From Variovorax boronicumulans (GTDB taxonomy: Bacteria; Pseudomonadota; Gammaproteobacteria; Burkholderiales; Burkholderiaceae_C), in the NCBI RefSeq assembly GCF_007677875.1, contig NZ_VEDO01000001.1, positions 524,874-588,873 of the forward strand: a stretch of DNA of 64,000 bases, given 5' to 3'. The translations under genes were made by a program, and so were the position numbers. This document shows, in pieces, positions 27,734-40,351 of this stretch. Positions within the stretch are counted from its first letter, which is position 1, and every line of letters starts with the position of its first letter. Under the pieces are notes generated by a model. It worked only from the letters and a program-made list of their open reading frames with translations. It made no database searches and was not told where the DNA came from.

Positions 27734-28267
27734 ATGGCTTACTACTCCGTTGACAGGCGCGGCGCCTACGCAGAAGGTGCTGAACTTACGCTGCAGCTAC
27801 CCCTCGATGCCCAGGGCAACCTGATCGTTGAGCACATCAACACGATGTACCCGAATGGGTTCTCGCGCCACGGGATGCAGTGGTTCCGTGACCCGGGACC
27901 GACCGAACGCAAACCGGACGACACGACCAGCGGCGTCCTTGAGCTTCTGCTGGAAGCTGTGCGGAAAGCACACTATCCCGACCGACCCTGCAGATACCAA
28001 AGCGTCGTCGCATGGAACGATGAGGAGGCGGCACATCGCTTTCGAGCGGCGCATGGAAAGCCCGACCATCCGATCCATGAACTGCACCCTTTGGCGGGTT
28101 GCCACCGTGGGGACATGAGCCTGCTGGTAATTGGCGACTCGTTTGCCGCCATAGACCACCGGATGCACCTGTACTGGCAGGGGGAGACGCTCTCGCACGC
28201 AGGCCACGTTACGACGTGGGAGCACTTGCTGCCGCTCCCGGTGAGAGTTGGCCGACGAGTCGCATAG
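27734..28267 (+). CDS. Hypothetical protein next to the integrase
   Basis: 177 residues from the ATG at 27734; an alternative ATG at 27650 would add 28 residues of low-complexity sequence. Soluble and rich in His, Asp and aromatic residues (YYSVDRRGAYAEGAEL, NGFSRHGMQWFRD, HPIHELHPLAGCHRGDMSLL). No family recognised. It converges on the integrase with a gap of only 8 bp. Confidence 0.5.
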   Translation: MAYYSVDRRGAYAEGAELTLQLPLDAQGNLIVEHINTMYPNGFSRHGMQWFRDPGPTERKPDDTTSGVLELLLEAVRKAHYPDRPCRYQSVVAWNDEEAAHRFRAAHGKPDHPIHELHPLAGCHRGDMSLLVIGDSFAAIDHRMHLYWQGETLSHAGHVTTWEHLLPLPVRVGRRVA

Positions 28268-28275
28268 CTGAATGG

Positions 28276-30018
28276 TCAGCGTTGCCCGCGGGCGTACACG
28301 CGCGGCAACATGATCGTTGGATAGCTGATCGCGGCCACCGCCGACCGTTTGGACGAAGGCGCCACGCTCCTCGCATAGACAACGTCGCCAGTGCTGCCGG
28401 CGGGGGCATGCCCGGTCACAGCGTCTGCAAGGCGGGCGTCAATTCCGGCGTCTCGCATCGCCTGCCGGGCGTTGTGACGGAACGAATGAAAGTCCGGGAA
28501 CCGCTCGGTCACGCCCAGGGATCGCCGGTATTGACCGAACCACTGGGAGAAGTTGTCCCCCCTGGACCTCGATTCGGTGCGGGGGATCACTGGCCACAGC
28601 TTGACCTGGCCTGCGTCCTGAAGGTCCTTCACGTAGTCCAGGAAGCCCAGGCGTATCAGCTCCGAGTGCACGGCCACCATGCGCTCACTGTTCGCCGTCT
28701 TCAGCGTACTTCCCTCGGCCCGCTCGTGGATGCTTAACCATGCACCATCGTCGTCGGTCATCACGTCGGCGACCTCAAGCTGACCAATCTCGCCGATGCG
28801 GGCGCCGGAGTACAGCCCGATCAGCGGAATCCAGTACGCGGCCGAACCGCCTGCGCGGGCCACAGTCGGCAGTTGGTACTGTTGGAACAGCGGCGCCGTG
28901 GTCAGGGTGACCAGCTCTGAGGGCGACCAGGGCGGGCGCTCCACGCTGTCTTCCTGGGGTAGCTCCATGCCCTTCCACGGGTTGCGTGGGATCCATTCGA
29001 GTTCCACTTCGGCGACGTGGAGCAGGGTGCGGATGCAGTCGAAGTGGTTCTTGGCGGTCTTGTCGGTCAAGCCGCGCACATCCTCGGTCAGCCACAGATG
29101 GAAGTCGCGGCCGTGTCGGCGCGTGATCTTCTCCAGCGCGACCTCCTGCCCGCTCTCCCTAAGAAGCTTCAGCGCATACTTCGTGCGCTGGATGGCGTTC
29201 GTCTGGGCCCGGCGGAAGCGGATCCATTCGGGCAGCACGTCTTCCAAGGAGTGGGAACCGCCACCTGTGGCCGCTGCGTCCTCGTCGTTGGCTGCGGCGG
29301 ACTCGCCGAACTCGCCAGTCGTCGCGGTTGGGGCCGTAGGGGCGGGCGGGGTCTCGATCAGCTCGCCTGCAGCTCGGCGGGCCACCTGTTGGTAGATGTC
29401 CGCCAGGGCGCGTGCGACCTTCGCGAGGAGCACAACTTGATCTGACCAGTCGACCTCTGGCAAGCCCATGTCGCTGGTCGCCATCGCAGCGTAGTGTTTC
29501 GCCAGCTTGTAGTCGCCAGCGGATGCGAGTTCGGCGAGCGATGCGGCGAATAGCTGGGTGGCGTCCTTCACTTGGTCCAGACGCTCGAAGCGGTCGGCCG
29601 ACAGCTCGGCGATCCCCAGGTCCGCTAGGTCAAGCGGGATGTGCGCCAGCGGATGGAGCGATGCGCGGTTGATGTCGTCGTCTTCCAGGACGCTGTGCCG
29701 CATCTGCTGGATGATCTTCTCGACCAGCTTGGCGTTGGCAAGGATGCGCACGGGGCGCTCGGCGGCCCTGCGTCGCTCGAACTCGTCGTGAAGCTCGGCG
29801 ATCTTGGCGTGACCCAGGCGGATCGCTGTGTCGCGGTCGCTGGTCCGCAGGCTACCGCGCCAGGCATCGACGCCGTAGTGCTTCTGGAGATCCTTGGGGG
29901 CGCCAATGCGCAGTTGATAAACGCCCCCGCGGAGGGTGACGCCAGTAGGAAGCATGGCCAAGTTGTCGCCTTCAGTCATCGGTTGATGATCGCGGCAATT
30001 GACACAGTTCTTTGACAT
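28276..30018 (-). CDS. Tyrosine integrase of the element
   Basis: 580 residues from 30018; internal starts at the MTEGDN or MLPTGV methionines are also possible and the first residues hold a CxxC. An N-terminal arm-binding DUF6538-like region (VYQLRIGAPKDLQKHYG, RTSDRDTAIRLGHAK) is followed by a core-binding domain and a catalytic domain. The catalytic Arg is in YSGARIGEIGQLE (near 404), HxxR in DFHSFRHNAR (near 512), then GHAPAG and the Tyr nucleophile in DVVYARS (near 547). It catalyses integration and excision at tRNA-Pro. GACCGA/TCGGTC inverted halves at 30022-30037, just upstream, may be an operator or arm site. Confidence 0.92.
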   Translation of the reverse strand: MSKNCVNCRDHQPMTEGDNLAMLPTGVTLRGGVYQLRIGAPKDLQKHYGVDAWRGSLRTSDRDTAIRLGHAKIAELHDEFERRRAAERPVRILANAKLVEKIIQQMRHSVLEDDDINRASLHPLAHIPLDLADLGIAELSADRFERLDQVKDATQLFAASLAELASAGDYKLAKHYAAMATSDMGLPEVDWSDQVVLLAKVARALADIYQQVARRAAGELIETPPAPTAPTATTGEFGESAAANDEDAAATGGGSHSLEDVLPEWIRFRRAQTNAIQRTKYALKLLRESGQEVALEKITRRHGRDFHLWLTEDVRGLTDKTAKNHFDCIRTLLHVAEVELEWIPRNPWKGMELPQEDSVERPPWSPSELVTLTTAPLFQQYQLPTVARAGGSAAYWIPLIGLYSGARIGEIGQLEVADVMTDDDGAWLSIHERAEGSTLKTANSERMVAVHSELIRLGFLDYVKDLQDAGQVKLWPVIPRTESRSRGDNFSQWFGQYRRSLGVTERFPDFHSFRHNARQAMRDAGIDARLADAVTGHAPAGSTGDVVYARSVAPSSKRSAVAAISYPTIMLPRVYARGQR

Positions 30019-30063
30019 GATGACCGACTGATCGGTCTCTGCTCACCAGTGGAGTCGCGGTCT

Positions 30064-30074
30064 TCCTAGGGAAA
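30064..30074. repeat. Right integrase arm-type site
   Basis: TCCTAGGGAAA, the exact reverse complement of the left-end site at 15206-15216. It lies 13 bp inside attR. Confidence 0.6.
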
Positions 30075-30087
30075 TGGACTCGAAAAA

Positions 30088-30113
30088 CTGGTCGGGGTGA
30101 GAGGATTCGAACC
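30088..30113. repeat. attR, 26-bp direct repeat within tRNA-Pro
   Basis: Identical to attL at 15164-15189. It supplies the 3' end of the functional tRNA gene, so integration leaves the tRNA intact. Confidence 0.92.
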
Positions 30114-30165
30114 TCCGGCCTCTACGTCCCGAACGTAGCGCTCTACCAGGCTAAGCTACACCCCG
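30089..30165 (-). tRNA. tRNA-Pro(CGG)
   Basis: A 77-base gene with encoded CCA. The 7-bp acceptor stem, D-arm, anticodon stem CTACG/CGTAG with loop TTCGGGA (anticodon CGG at 30129-30131) and T-arm GGAGGTTCGAATCCTC are all regular. It lies 17 bp downstream of ispB on the same strand, and a short T-run follows its 3' end. It is the attachment target of the element. Confidence 0.97.
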
Positions 30166-30182
30166 ATTTGCGGTTCAGGTCT

Positions 30183-31166
30183 TCAGGACCTGCGCTGCAA
30201 CAGCTGAGCCGCTAATTGTAGCAAAGCTTTTGTGTTGTCATTTGGCGACAGCCGCGAAATCGCTTCGATCGCACGTTGGGCTTCCGCTGCGGCGGCTTCG
30301 CGGGTGATCTCCAAGGCACCGGTTTCGCGCACGATGGCGATGATTTCGTCGATGTTGTCGACCGCACCGTTCTCGATCGCGACACGGATGGTGTCGCGTT
30401 GGGCGGGCGTGCCGCGCCGCATGGCGGCGATCAGCGGCAGTGTGCACTTGCCTTCGCGCAGGTCATCGCCGAGGTTCTTGCCCATTTCCTCTGGTGCGCC
30501 GTCGTAGTCGAGCACATCGTCGATGACCTGGAAGGCCGTTCCCAGGGCCTGGCCGTAGTCGGCGCAGGCGCGCTCGATCTCCGGCGTGCTGCCGGCCAGG
30601 ATGGCAGCGATGCGCGCGCTGGCTTCGAACAGCTTGGCCGTCTTGGAGCGGATCACGCGCAGGTAGCCGGCTTCGTCCAACGAGGCGTCGTGCATGTTGA
30701 CGAGCTGCATGACCTCGCCTTCAGCGATCACGTTGGTCGCCTCGGCCAGGGTTTGCATGATGCGCATGTCGCCCACCTCGACCATCATCTGGAAGGAGCG
30801 CGAATACAGGAAGTCTCCGACCAGCACGCTGGCTGGATTGCCGAAGGCCTCGTTGGCTGTGGCACGGCCGCGCCGCAGCGTGGAGTCGTCGACCACGTCG
30901 TCGTGCAGCAACGTGGCGGTGTGGATGAACTCCACCACGGCTGCGAGCGTGAAGCGTTCGGGCGAGCGCTGCCCGAGCGCGCCGCACATCAGCAGCAGCA
31001 GCGCCGGGCGCAGCCGCTTGCCGCCCGCGGAGATGATGTACTGCGCGACCTGACCGACGAGCGGCACATCGGAAGAGAGGCGCTTGGCGATCAGTCGATC
31101 GACTTCGCGCATGTCGTCGGCGATCAGCGCGACCGCCTCGGCGGTGCTGGAGGTGTTGACGGACAA
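30183..31166 (-). CDS. ispB: Polyprenyl (octaprenyl) diphosphate synthase
   Basis: About 327 residues from a TTG at 31166; the next ATG is at 31112. A TATAAT box at 31194-31199 on this strand would give a transcript starting about 20 bases before the TTG, which favours that start over longer frames. Both aspartate-rich motifs of trans-prenyltransferases are present: LLHDDVVDDS and FQVIDDVLDYD. The enzyme makes the side chain of ubiquinone by adding isopentenyl units. Divergent from rplU. Confidence 0.92.
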   Translation of the reverse strand: MSVNTSSTAEAVALIADDMREVDRLIAKRLSSDVPLVGQVAQYIISAGGKRLRPALLLLMCGALGQRSPERFTLAAVVEFIHTATLLHDDVVDDSTLRRGRATANEAFGNPASVLVGDFLYSRSFQMMVEVGDMRIMQTLAEATNVIAEGEVMQLVNMHDASLDEAGYLRVIRSKTAKLFEASARIAAILAGSTPEIERACADYGQALGTAFQVIDDVLDYDGAPEEMGKNLGDDLREGKCTLPLIAAMRRGTPAQRDTIRVAIENGAVDNIDEIIAIVRETGALEITREAAAAEAQRAIEAISRLSPNDNTKALLQLAAQLLQRRS

Positions 31167-31193
31167 AGGTGTGACCCAGGGTAATTGCGGCGG

Positions 31194-31199
31194 ATTATA
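31194..31199 (-). promoter_or_regulatory. -10 element of ispB
   Basis: A perfect TATAAT on the minus strand. The matching -35 region (17 bp upstream, GGTCGG) is weak. Confidence 0.5.
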
Positions 31200-31261
31200 G
31201 GAAGCCCCTCCTGCTGCCGACCCGGCCTGTCCGTCAGTCTGCCGGTCAACCCAAGCGAGGA

Positions 31262-31270
31262 TGCTATACT
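31262..31270 (+). promoter_or_regulatory. Extended -10 promoter of rplU
   Basis: TGCTATACT fits the extended -10 pattern TGnTATAAT with one mismatch and lies 77 bases before the rplU start. The transcribed leader contains CCCTCT (31307) and AGAGGG (31324), able to form a hairpin before the ribosome-binding site. Confidence 0.6.
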
Positions 31271-31346
31271 CGCGGGCTTCGCGGAAATTCGTCCGCTGAA
31301 GGCTCACCCTCTAGAGCTTAGGTAGAGGGCTCCTACGAGGTTCCAC

Positions 31347-31658
31347 ATGTACGCGGTCATAAAAACCGGTGGCAAGCAGTATCGCGTTGCTTCCGGCGAG
31401 AAAATCAAAGTAGAACAGATTGCTGCGGATGTTGGCCAAGAGATCGTGATCGACCAGGTTCTCGCCGTTGGCAACGGCAGCGAGATCAAGGTGGGCACCC
31501 CCTTGGTATCCGGCGCAACCGTCACGGCAACCGTCGTGGCGCACGGCAAGCACGACAAGGTGCACATCTTCAAGATGCGCCGTCGCAAGCACTATCAGAA
31601 ACGTCAAGGCCATCGCCAGCAGTTCACCGAACTGCAAATCGGCGCGATCGCCGGTTAA
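31347..31658 (+). CDS. rplU: 50S ribosomal protein L21
   Basis: 103 residues, the usual length. [28 protein letters not shown] and [20 protein letters not shown] are the invariant parts of L21, which binds 23S rRNA near domain V. It is followed after 12 bp by rpmA, the standard order. Confidence 0.98.
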   Translation: MYAVIKTGGKQYRVASGEKIKVEQIAADVGQEIVIDQVLAVGNGSEIKVGTPLVSGATVTATVVAHGKHDKVHIFKMRRRKHYQKRQGHRQQFTELQIGAIAG

Positions 31659-31670
31659 AGGGGTCAGGTC

Positions 31671-33079
<1,409 letters not shown>

Positions 33080-33092
33080 TCCGCTGCAGCCC

Positions 33093-34241
33093 ATGACGAC
33101 ACCTGCCACTCCGACCCTTCTGCGCGAGGCGCGGCGCATCGTCGTTAAGGTCGGCTCCAGCCTCGTGACCAACGAGGGGCGCGGCCTGGACGAAGCCGCC
33201 ATCGGCGAGTGGTCGCGGCAACTGGCCGCGCTGGTGCGTGGCGACGGCGCGCGCGGCCGCGAGGTCATCATGGTGTCCAGCGGCGCGATCGCCGAGGGCA
33301 TGAAACGCCTGGGCTGGAGCACGCGTCCGCGCGAGGTGCATGCGCTGCAGGCCGCTGCCGCCGTGGGCCAGATGGGCCTGGCGCAGATGTACGAGAGCAA
33401 GCTGCGCGAGAACGGCCTGGGCAGCGCCCAGGTGCTGCTGACGCATGCCGACCTGGCCGACCGCGAGCGCTACCTGAACGCGCGCTCCACGTTGCTCACG
33501 CTGCTGCAGCATGGCGTGGTGCCGGTGATCAACGAGAACGACACCGTCGTCAACGACGAGATCAAGTTCGGTGACAATGACACCCTGGGCGCGCTGGTCG
33601 CGAATCTGGTCGAGGCCGACGTGCTGGTGATCCTGACCGACCAGCGCGGCCTGTATTCGGCCGATCCGCGCAAAGACCCGGGCGCGCGCTTCATCGACGA
33701 GGCGCAGGCCGGCGATGCAGAACTCGAGGCCATGGCCGGTGGGGCCGGGTCCAGCATCGGCCGTGGCGGCATGATCACCAAGATCCTCGCGGCCAAGCGC
33801 GCGGCCGGTTCCGGCGCGTCGACCGTGATCGCCTGGGGCCGTGAGCCCGATGTGCTGCTGCGCCTGGCGCAGGGCGAGTCCATCGGCACGCTGCTGGTGG
33901 CGCAGACGCAAAAGATGCAGGCGCGCAAGCAGTGGATGGCCGATCACCTTCAGCTGCGCGGTGCCGTTATCGTTGACGACGGCGCGGCGCGCAAGTTGCG
34001 CGGCGAAGGCAAGAGCCTGCTGCCCATCGGCATGACGGCCGTGGAGGGCGAATTCTCGCGTGGCGACGTGATCGCCATCCGCGATGCGCAGGGACAGACC
34101 ATTGCCCGGGGGCTCGCGAACTACGCGAGCGCCGAAGCCCGGTTGCTGTGCCGCAAGCCTTCCAGCGAGTTCGAGGCCCTGCTCGGCTACACCGCCGAGC
34201 ACGAGATGGTGCACCGCGACAACCTCGTGCTGAGCCGCTGA
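33093..34241 (+). CDS. proB: Glutamate 5-kinase
   Basis: 382 residues from 33093. The amino-acid-kinase domain ([57 protein letters not shown]) is followed by a PUA domain in the last 90 residues. It phosphorylates glutamate in the first step of proline synthesis. It follows obgE by 13 bp, a pairing seen in many betaproteobacteria. Confidence 0.97.
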   Translation: MTTPATPTLLREARRIVVKVGSSLVTNEGRGLDEAAIGEWSRQLAALVRGDGARGREVIMVSSGAIAEGMKRLGWSTRPREVHALQAAAAVGQMGLAQMYESKLRENGLGSAQVLLTHADLADRERYLNARSTLLTLLQHGVVPVINENDTVVNDEIKFGDNDTLGALVANLVEADVLVILTDQRGLYSADPRKDPGARFIDEAQAGDAELEAMAGGAGSSIGRGGMITKILAAKRAAGSGASTVIAWGREPDVLLRLAQGESIGTLLVAQTQKMQARKQWMADHLQLRGAVIVDDGAARKLRGEGKSLLPIGMTAVEGEFSRGDVIAIRDAQGQTIARGLANYASAEARLLCRKPSSEFEALLGYTAEHEMVHRDNLVLSR

Positions 34242-34244
34242 GGC

Positions 34245-34781
34245 TCAGGACGGGTAGACAGTCTCTGCGGGCGACTTCAGGCGCCGCACGATGTCGCTGA
34301 CGGCGCTGGGCGGTGCCCGGCCGTCGCACCCACCCTGGCGGGCGAAGGCCAGCGGATGCCTGATGCGCGAAGACTCCCACAGCGACTTCCACTCCGACTT
34401 GTCGACCGGCGTCCATTTTTCGACGTTGTATCGCGCGTAGAGCTTGTATTCGCCGGTATTGCAGCGCACGCCCTCGTACATGGCGGTCATGGCGCCGCTG
34501 TTGCTGCGCGCGACCATCACGTAACGCACTACGCCGTCCTTGCCGATCTGCAGTGTGGAGGGGTCGATGCCGTAACGCAGGCTGCCCTGGGCATCGACGG
34601 TCACGTCCACGAGCTTGCTCATGTCGAACGCGGGCGCGGGAGGCGCCTCGTTTTCGACCCATTCCGGCGCGTCCGGGGCGTTGCTGTTGTATTCCTTGCT
34701 GATGGACTGTGCACTGGCCGCTGCCGCGCTCAGCGCGCTGACGACAAGGAAGGCTGCCAGGCGGCCATTACGAAGAAGCAT
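34245..34781 (-). CDS. CNP1-like exported protein
   Basis: 178 residues from 34781, with a signal peptide ending ASAQS. The body has the CNP1-family pattern ([37 protein letters not shown]), found next to rppH in related genomes. Function unknown; it is probably periplasmic. Its start overlaps the rppH stop by 14 bp. It converges on proB with a gap of only 3 bp. Confidence 0.8.
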   Translation of the reverse strand: MLLRNGRLAAFLVVSALSAAAASAQSISKEYNSNAPDAPEWVENEAPPAPAFDMSKLVDVTVDAQGSLRYGIDPSTLQIGKDGVVRYVMVARSNSGAMTAMYEGVRCNTGEYKLYARYNVEKWTPVDKSEWKSLWESSRIRHPLAFARQGGCDGRAPPSAVSDIVRRLKSPAETVYPS

Positions 34782-35430
34782 GGTTGTCGTGCGGAGCGGC
34801 GCCAAGCCGTTCATTGCGCTCGTTGGTGTTGGGGTCGGGCTCGAAGCTGCCGCCGGGCGGTAGCTCGAACGGCTGCGCCGGCATGTCGCGGCGCGGGTCC
34901 TGGATCTCGCCCTCGCGCGCGCGCATGCTCGAACGCAGATAGCGGTTGCGGTGGTCGTGCCGGGGCAGGTAGCGCGCCAGCTCGGTCAGTGCCATCTCGT
35001 AGACGCCGCGCTTGAACTCCACCACCACGTCCAGTGGAACCCAGTAGTCGTTCCAACGCCAGGCGTCGAACTCCGGGTGGTTGGTTGCGCGCAGGTTCAG
35101 GTCCCAGTCGTGGCCCATCAACTGCAGCAGATACCAGATCTGCTTTTGCCCTTTGTAGTGGCCGCGCGCATCGCGGCGGATGAAACGGTCTGGCACCTCG
35201 TAGCGCAACCAGTCGCGCGTGCGCGCGACGACCCGCACATGTTCCGGACGCAAACCCACTTCCTCGTGCAGTTCACGGAACATGGCCTGCTCTGGCGATT
35301 CGCCCCGGTCAATGCCCCCTTGGGGGAACTGCCATGAGTGGGTGCGAATGCGCTTGCCCCAGAACACCTGGTTCTTGTGGTTGAGCAGGATGATGCCGAC
35401 GTTGGGCCTGAAGCCTTCCCGGTCAAGCAT
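34768..35430 (-). CDS. rppH: RNA pyrophosphohydrolase
   Basis: 220 residues from the ATG at 35430. The N-terminal 155 residues are a NUDIX domain; the box is [23 protein letters not shown]. RppH removes pyrophosphate from mRNA 5' ends to start RNase E decay. The C-terminal 65 residues are an acidic, proline-rich extension not found in E. coli RppH. Confidence 0.94.
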   Translation of the reverse strand: MLDREGFRPNVGIILLNHKNQVFWGKRIRTHSWQFPQGGIDRGESPEQAMFRELHEEVGLRPEHVRVVARTRDWLRYEVPDRFIRRDARGHYKGQKQIWYLLQLMGHDWDLNLRATNHPEFDAWRWNDYWVPLDVVVEFKRGVYEMALTELARYLPRHDHRNRYLRSSMRAREGEIQDPRRDMPAQPFELPPGGSFEPDPNTNERNERLGAAPHDNHASS

Positions 35431-35541
35431 AATCAAACCCCAATTTTTTAACTGAAACCATTATGCACAGCGTGGTCTGTGTATCAAGCGGCGACCCGCT
35501 CGCCACGGTTTCGGGTCTTCCCTGCATCTCCCTGTGCCGAC

Positions 35542-37293
<1,752 letters not shown>

Positions 37294-37294
37294 C

Positions 37295-37939
37295 TTGAAG
37301 CCCCTCGTACCGCACCCGCCCTCTGGCCTGTCGCGCCGCAGGCTGTTGGGCGGTGCCGCCGTTGCGGGGCTGCTGGGCCACGGTTCGCTGGCCCATGCCG
37401 GAGGCCAGGTCGAGGAGCCGCTTGTCGATTCAGTGCGCAGCGCGCTGAGCGCGGCCGTCGCCCAGTCCGCACCGCCAGTGCCCGAGTTCCACAGCACCGA
37501 AGCACGCATGGCTTATCTGCGCTGGCTGGGCGCGGCCAGCCCTTTGCTGCTGCGGCGCAAGCCCGAATGGGCCGAGCGCCGCGAATTCCTCGACACGGTC
37601 TGGTACGAAAGCCGCCGCGCCGGCCTCGACACCGCCCTGGTGCTCGGCCTGATCGAGGTCGAGAGCAACTTCCGGCGTTTTGCCATCAGCGTGGCCGGCG
37701 CCCGCGGCTACACCCAGGTCATGCCGTTCTGGACGCGTGTGCTGGCCGACGGCGACGCGAGCCGCCTGTTCCACATGCAGACCAACCTGCGCTTCGGCTG
37801 CGTGATCCTGCGCCATTACCTGGACCGCGAGCGCGGGGACCTGTTCCTGGGGTTGGGCCGCTACAACGGCTCGCGCGGCCAGGCGGCCTATCCGAACGCG
37901 GTGCTGGCCGCGCGCCGCCGCTGGGAGTTCAGCGCGTAA
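37295..37939 (+). CDS. Lytic murein transglycosylase
   Basis: 214 residues from a TTG one base after proS, so translation is probably coupled. The N-terminus has a Tat-like motif (SRRRLLGG) and hydrophobic stretch. The SLT domain has its catalytic glutamate in IEVESNFRRFAIS, followed by ARGYTQVMPFW and GLGRYNGSRG. It cleaves peptidoglycan glycan strands in the periplasm. The 3' end overlaps the convergent gene by 11 bp. Confidence 0.88.
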   Translation: MKPLVPHPPSGLSRRRLLGGAAVAGLLGHGSLAHAGGQVEEPLVDSVRSALSAAVAQSAPPVPEFHSTEARMAYLRWLGAASPLLLRRKPEWAERREFLDTVWYESRRAGLDTALVLGLIEVESNFRRFAISVAGARGYTQVMPFWTRVLADGDASRLFHMQTNLRFGCVILRHYLDRERGDLFLGLGRYNGSRGQAAYPNAVLAARRRWEFSA

Positions 37940-39230
37940 CCGCAGACGGCGTGGGCGTGGGCGGATCGCTCGCGCGCGAGACCATCACCTGGTCGATCCG
38001 GAAACTGTCCACGTCCAGCACCTCGAAGCGGAAACCGCCCCAGCTCACCGTGTCGGTGCGCTTGGGCACACGGCGCAGCATCACCATCATGAAGCCGGCC
38101 AGCGTCTCGTATTCCTCGGCGTGCGGCATCTCGTCGATGACGAGCGCGCGCTGCACGTCCTGGATCGGCGTGGCGCCGTCGATGAGCCAGGAGTTCTCGT
38201 CGCGCTGGACGATCTGCTCCTCGTCCAGCGGATAGGCCACAAGTTCGCCCATCACCGTGCTCATCACGTCGTTGAGCGTGACCACACCCACCACCAGGCT
38301 GTACTCGTTGACGATGACGGCGAAATCCTCGTGCACGAGCCGGAACTGGTCCAGCACCTCGGCCAGCGTGAGCCGGTCCGGCACCACCAGCACCTTGCGC
38401 ACGAGCGCGTCGTCCAGCAGCGAGATCGACTGGTTGTTGAGCACGCGCTGGAACAGGTCCTTGGCGTCCACGTAGCCCACCACGCGGTCGATCTCGCCGT
38501 CGCAGACCGGGTAGGTGGAGAAGGGTTCGGCCGCGATGCGCAGCCGGATCACCGCGTCGGGCTCGTCGCGGCGGAAGAAGGCGATGCGGTCGCGATGCGT
38601 CATGGCCGAAGAAACCGTGCGCGTGTCGAGCTCGAACACGTTGGCGATGACCTGCTGCTCGCGCGCGGCCAGGGCGCCCGAGCGCGCGCCGGCCTCGGCC
38701 ATGGCCAGGATGTCCTCGGAGGTGATGCGGTCGTCGCGCAGAGTCGGCAGGTCGAACAGCTTGAACAGGCCATCGGCCGTGCGGCTGTAGACCCAGACCA
38801 GCGGCTTGAACAGCGTCATGCAGGCCTGCATGGGCCGCACCACGCGCATGGCCAACGCCTCGGGCTGGGTCATGCCCAGGCGCTTGGGGAACAGATCGGC
38901 GAACAGGATGAACAGCGAGGTCGTCAGCACGAACGAGACCACGAAGCCCGCCGTGCGCGCCTGGCCTTCGTCCAGATCCAGCCAGCGCCACAGGTCGGCG
39001 AACAGCGGGCTCATGGCGCCTTCGCCGACGATCCCGCCCAGGATGGCGACCGCGTTCTGGCCGATCTGCACCACGGTGAAGTAGTGGCCCGGCTGCTCCT
39101 GCACCTTCATGACCAGGGCCGCGCGCGCATCGCCGTCGTCCGCCAGCTGGCGCAGGCGCAGGCGCCGCGACGCGGCCAGCGAAATCTCGGCCACGGAGAA
39201 GAACGCGCTGGTCACGATCAGCGCGAACAC
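37929..39230 (-). CDS. CNNM/CorC-type hemolysin-family transporter-associated protein
   Basis: 433 residues from a GTG at 39230; a CTG at 39257, overlapping the stop of the upstream gene, would add nine residues (LSLSTSLLL) and may be the true start because it completes the first membrane helix. Domains: N-terminal DUF21/CNNM membrane domain (to about 170), two CBS domains (about 200-330, with VVGYVDAKDLF and VVGVVTLNDVM), and a CorC_HlyC C-terminal domain. The family is linked to magnesium and cobalt efflux. Confidence 0.88.
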   Translation of the reverse strand: MFALIVTSAFFSVAEISLAASRRLRLRQLADDGDARAALVMKVQEQPGHYFTVVQIGQNAVAILGGIVGEGAMSPLFADLWRWLDLDEGQARTAGFVVSFVLTTSLFILFADLFPKRLGMTQPEALAMRVVRPMQACMTLFKPLVWVYSRTADGLFKLFDLPTLRDDRITSEDILAMAEAGARSGALAAREQQVIANVFELDTRTVSSAMTHRDRIAFFRRDEPDAVIRLRIAAEPFSTYPVCDGEIDRVVGYVDAKDLFQRVLNNQSISLLDDALVRKVLVVPDRLTLAEVLDQFRLVHEDFAVIVNEYSLVVGVVTLNDVMSTVMGELVAYPLDEEQIVQRDENSWLIDGATPIQDVQRALVIDEMPHAEEYETLAGFMMVMLRRVPKRTDTVSWGGFRFEVLDVDSFRIDQVMVSRASDPPTPTPSAVTR

Positions 39231-39253
39231 CAGCAGCAGACTGGTCGAGAGGC

Positions 39254-40249
39254 TCAGTGGACGAACCCCATGCGGCTCTTGGCGCCGGCCGGGCGCGGCA
39301 GGTCGTCCACGCGCACATGGTCGCGGCCGTCGAGTCGGGCGTTGCCGAAACCGGTCATGAGCGCACGGCGCATCTCGCGCGGCGCCAACTCGGCCAGCGT
39401 GTCCAGCACGTCGGCCTGGGCCTCGGGCTGGAACTGCGGCCCCCAGCCGTGTTCGCTGCGGATGCCGGTGTAGAGCTGGCCGGCGATCTGTCGCGCCTGC
39501 TCGGGCGTGGGCGCCGGGATGCTGAACACGTTCATGCGGTTCAGGATGGGCTCGGGAATGGCGCGCTCGTCATTGGCCGTGGTGATCCAGATCACTTGGC
39601 TCGCGTCGATGGCCACCTCGGCGAATTCGTCGACGAAGCTCTGCGCCGTGTCGTGCTCCAGCAGGCTGTACAGGGCGCCGAGCGGGTCGTACTGCGCCTC
39701 CGTGCCGGCCTTGTCGATCTCGTCCACCACGAGCACGGGGTTGGCGTACTGGCCATCAACCAGGGCCTCGAACACCTTGCCGGGCTTGGCGCCCTTCCAT
39801 TGCGAGGAGGCGCCCGAGAGCAGCCAGCCGGCCGTCATCGAACTCATGGGCAAGAGGCTCATGCCCGTGCCCAGCAGCTCGGCCAGCTTGCGTGCGAAAT
39901 GGGTCTTGCCGATGCCGGGCGGTCCCAACAGCAGCATGGGTGTGACCTCCAGGCCATCGGGACTGTTGTGGCTCAAGGCGACATGGCGGCGCACGTCGTC
40001 CAATGCTTCGGTGAAATTGGGCAGCGTCTGGTAGAGCGCGCCCATCTCGGGGATGCCCGAGGGCTTGACCTGAAAGCGCTCGGGCCCGCGTTCGAGCATG
40101 CGCTCGTAGGTGCTGCGCAACTGCTCGTGTTCCTTGGATTGCAGCTTGGCCAGCTTGCGCTCCACATCTTGCGTCTGGTAGACGCTGCGCATGCTGGCGA
40201 CAGGCAGGTGGATCGGGGTGGCCGTCAAGGCCGTGCTGCGCGATTCCAT
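39254..40249 (-). CDS. AAA+ ATPase, Lon/ClpX-like without protease domain
   Basis: 331 residues; the ATG at 40249 has GAGGAG upstream. After a helical N-terminus, the AAA+ core has Walker A GPPGIGKTHF (near 106), Walker B VLVVDEIDKAG and a sensor-1 TTANDE. A C-terminal helical lid follows. There is no Lon serine-lysine protease domain or zinc finger, so it probably remodels proteins or partners another protease. The stop overlaps a possible start of the downstream CNNM gene. Confidence 0.8.
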   Translation of the reverse strand: MESRSTALTATPIHLPVASMRSVYQTQDVERKLAKLQSKEHEQLRSTYERMLERGPERFQVKPSGIPEMGALYQTLPNFTEALDDVRRHVALSHNSPDGLEVTPMLLLGPPGIGKTHFARKLAELLGTGMSLLPMSSMTAGWLLSGASSQWKGAKPGKVFEALVDGQYANPVLVVDEIDKAGTEAQYDPLGALYSLLEHDTAQSFVDEFAEVAIDASQVIWITTANDERAIPEPILNRMNVFSIPAPTPEQARQIAGQLYTGIRSEHGWGPQFQPEAQADVLDTLAELAPREMRRALMTGFGNARLDGRDHVRVDDLPRPAGAKSRMGFVH

Positions 40250-40351
40250 CGAAGCTCCTCGTGGCAATGAAGAGAGTGACGAAACTATTTCAGCATAAGC
40301 CGTGCCAGCCTGCCAGCGCTAGGCCGCCCCAATGTCGGACGGCAGCAACCG

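Larger units (their letters stand above)
15164..30113. mobile_element. Integrated element (defective prophage or satellite) in tRNA-Pro(CGG)
   Basis: The element is bounded by a perfect 26-bp direct repeat that equals the 3' end of the intact tRNA-Pro gene on the right. A tyrosine integrase sits immediately inside the right end, as is usual. Gene content changes abruptly: small unknown proteins, DNA-binding proteins, two recombinases and one giant phage protein, with visibly lower GC in the outer parts than the flanking core genes. No terminase, portal, major capsid, tail or lysis gene can be recognised. Loss of the element would restore hutF next to an intact tRNA gene. Confidence 0.88.
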
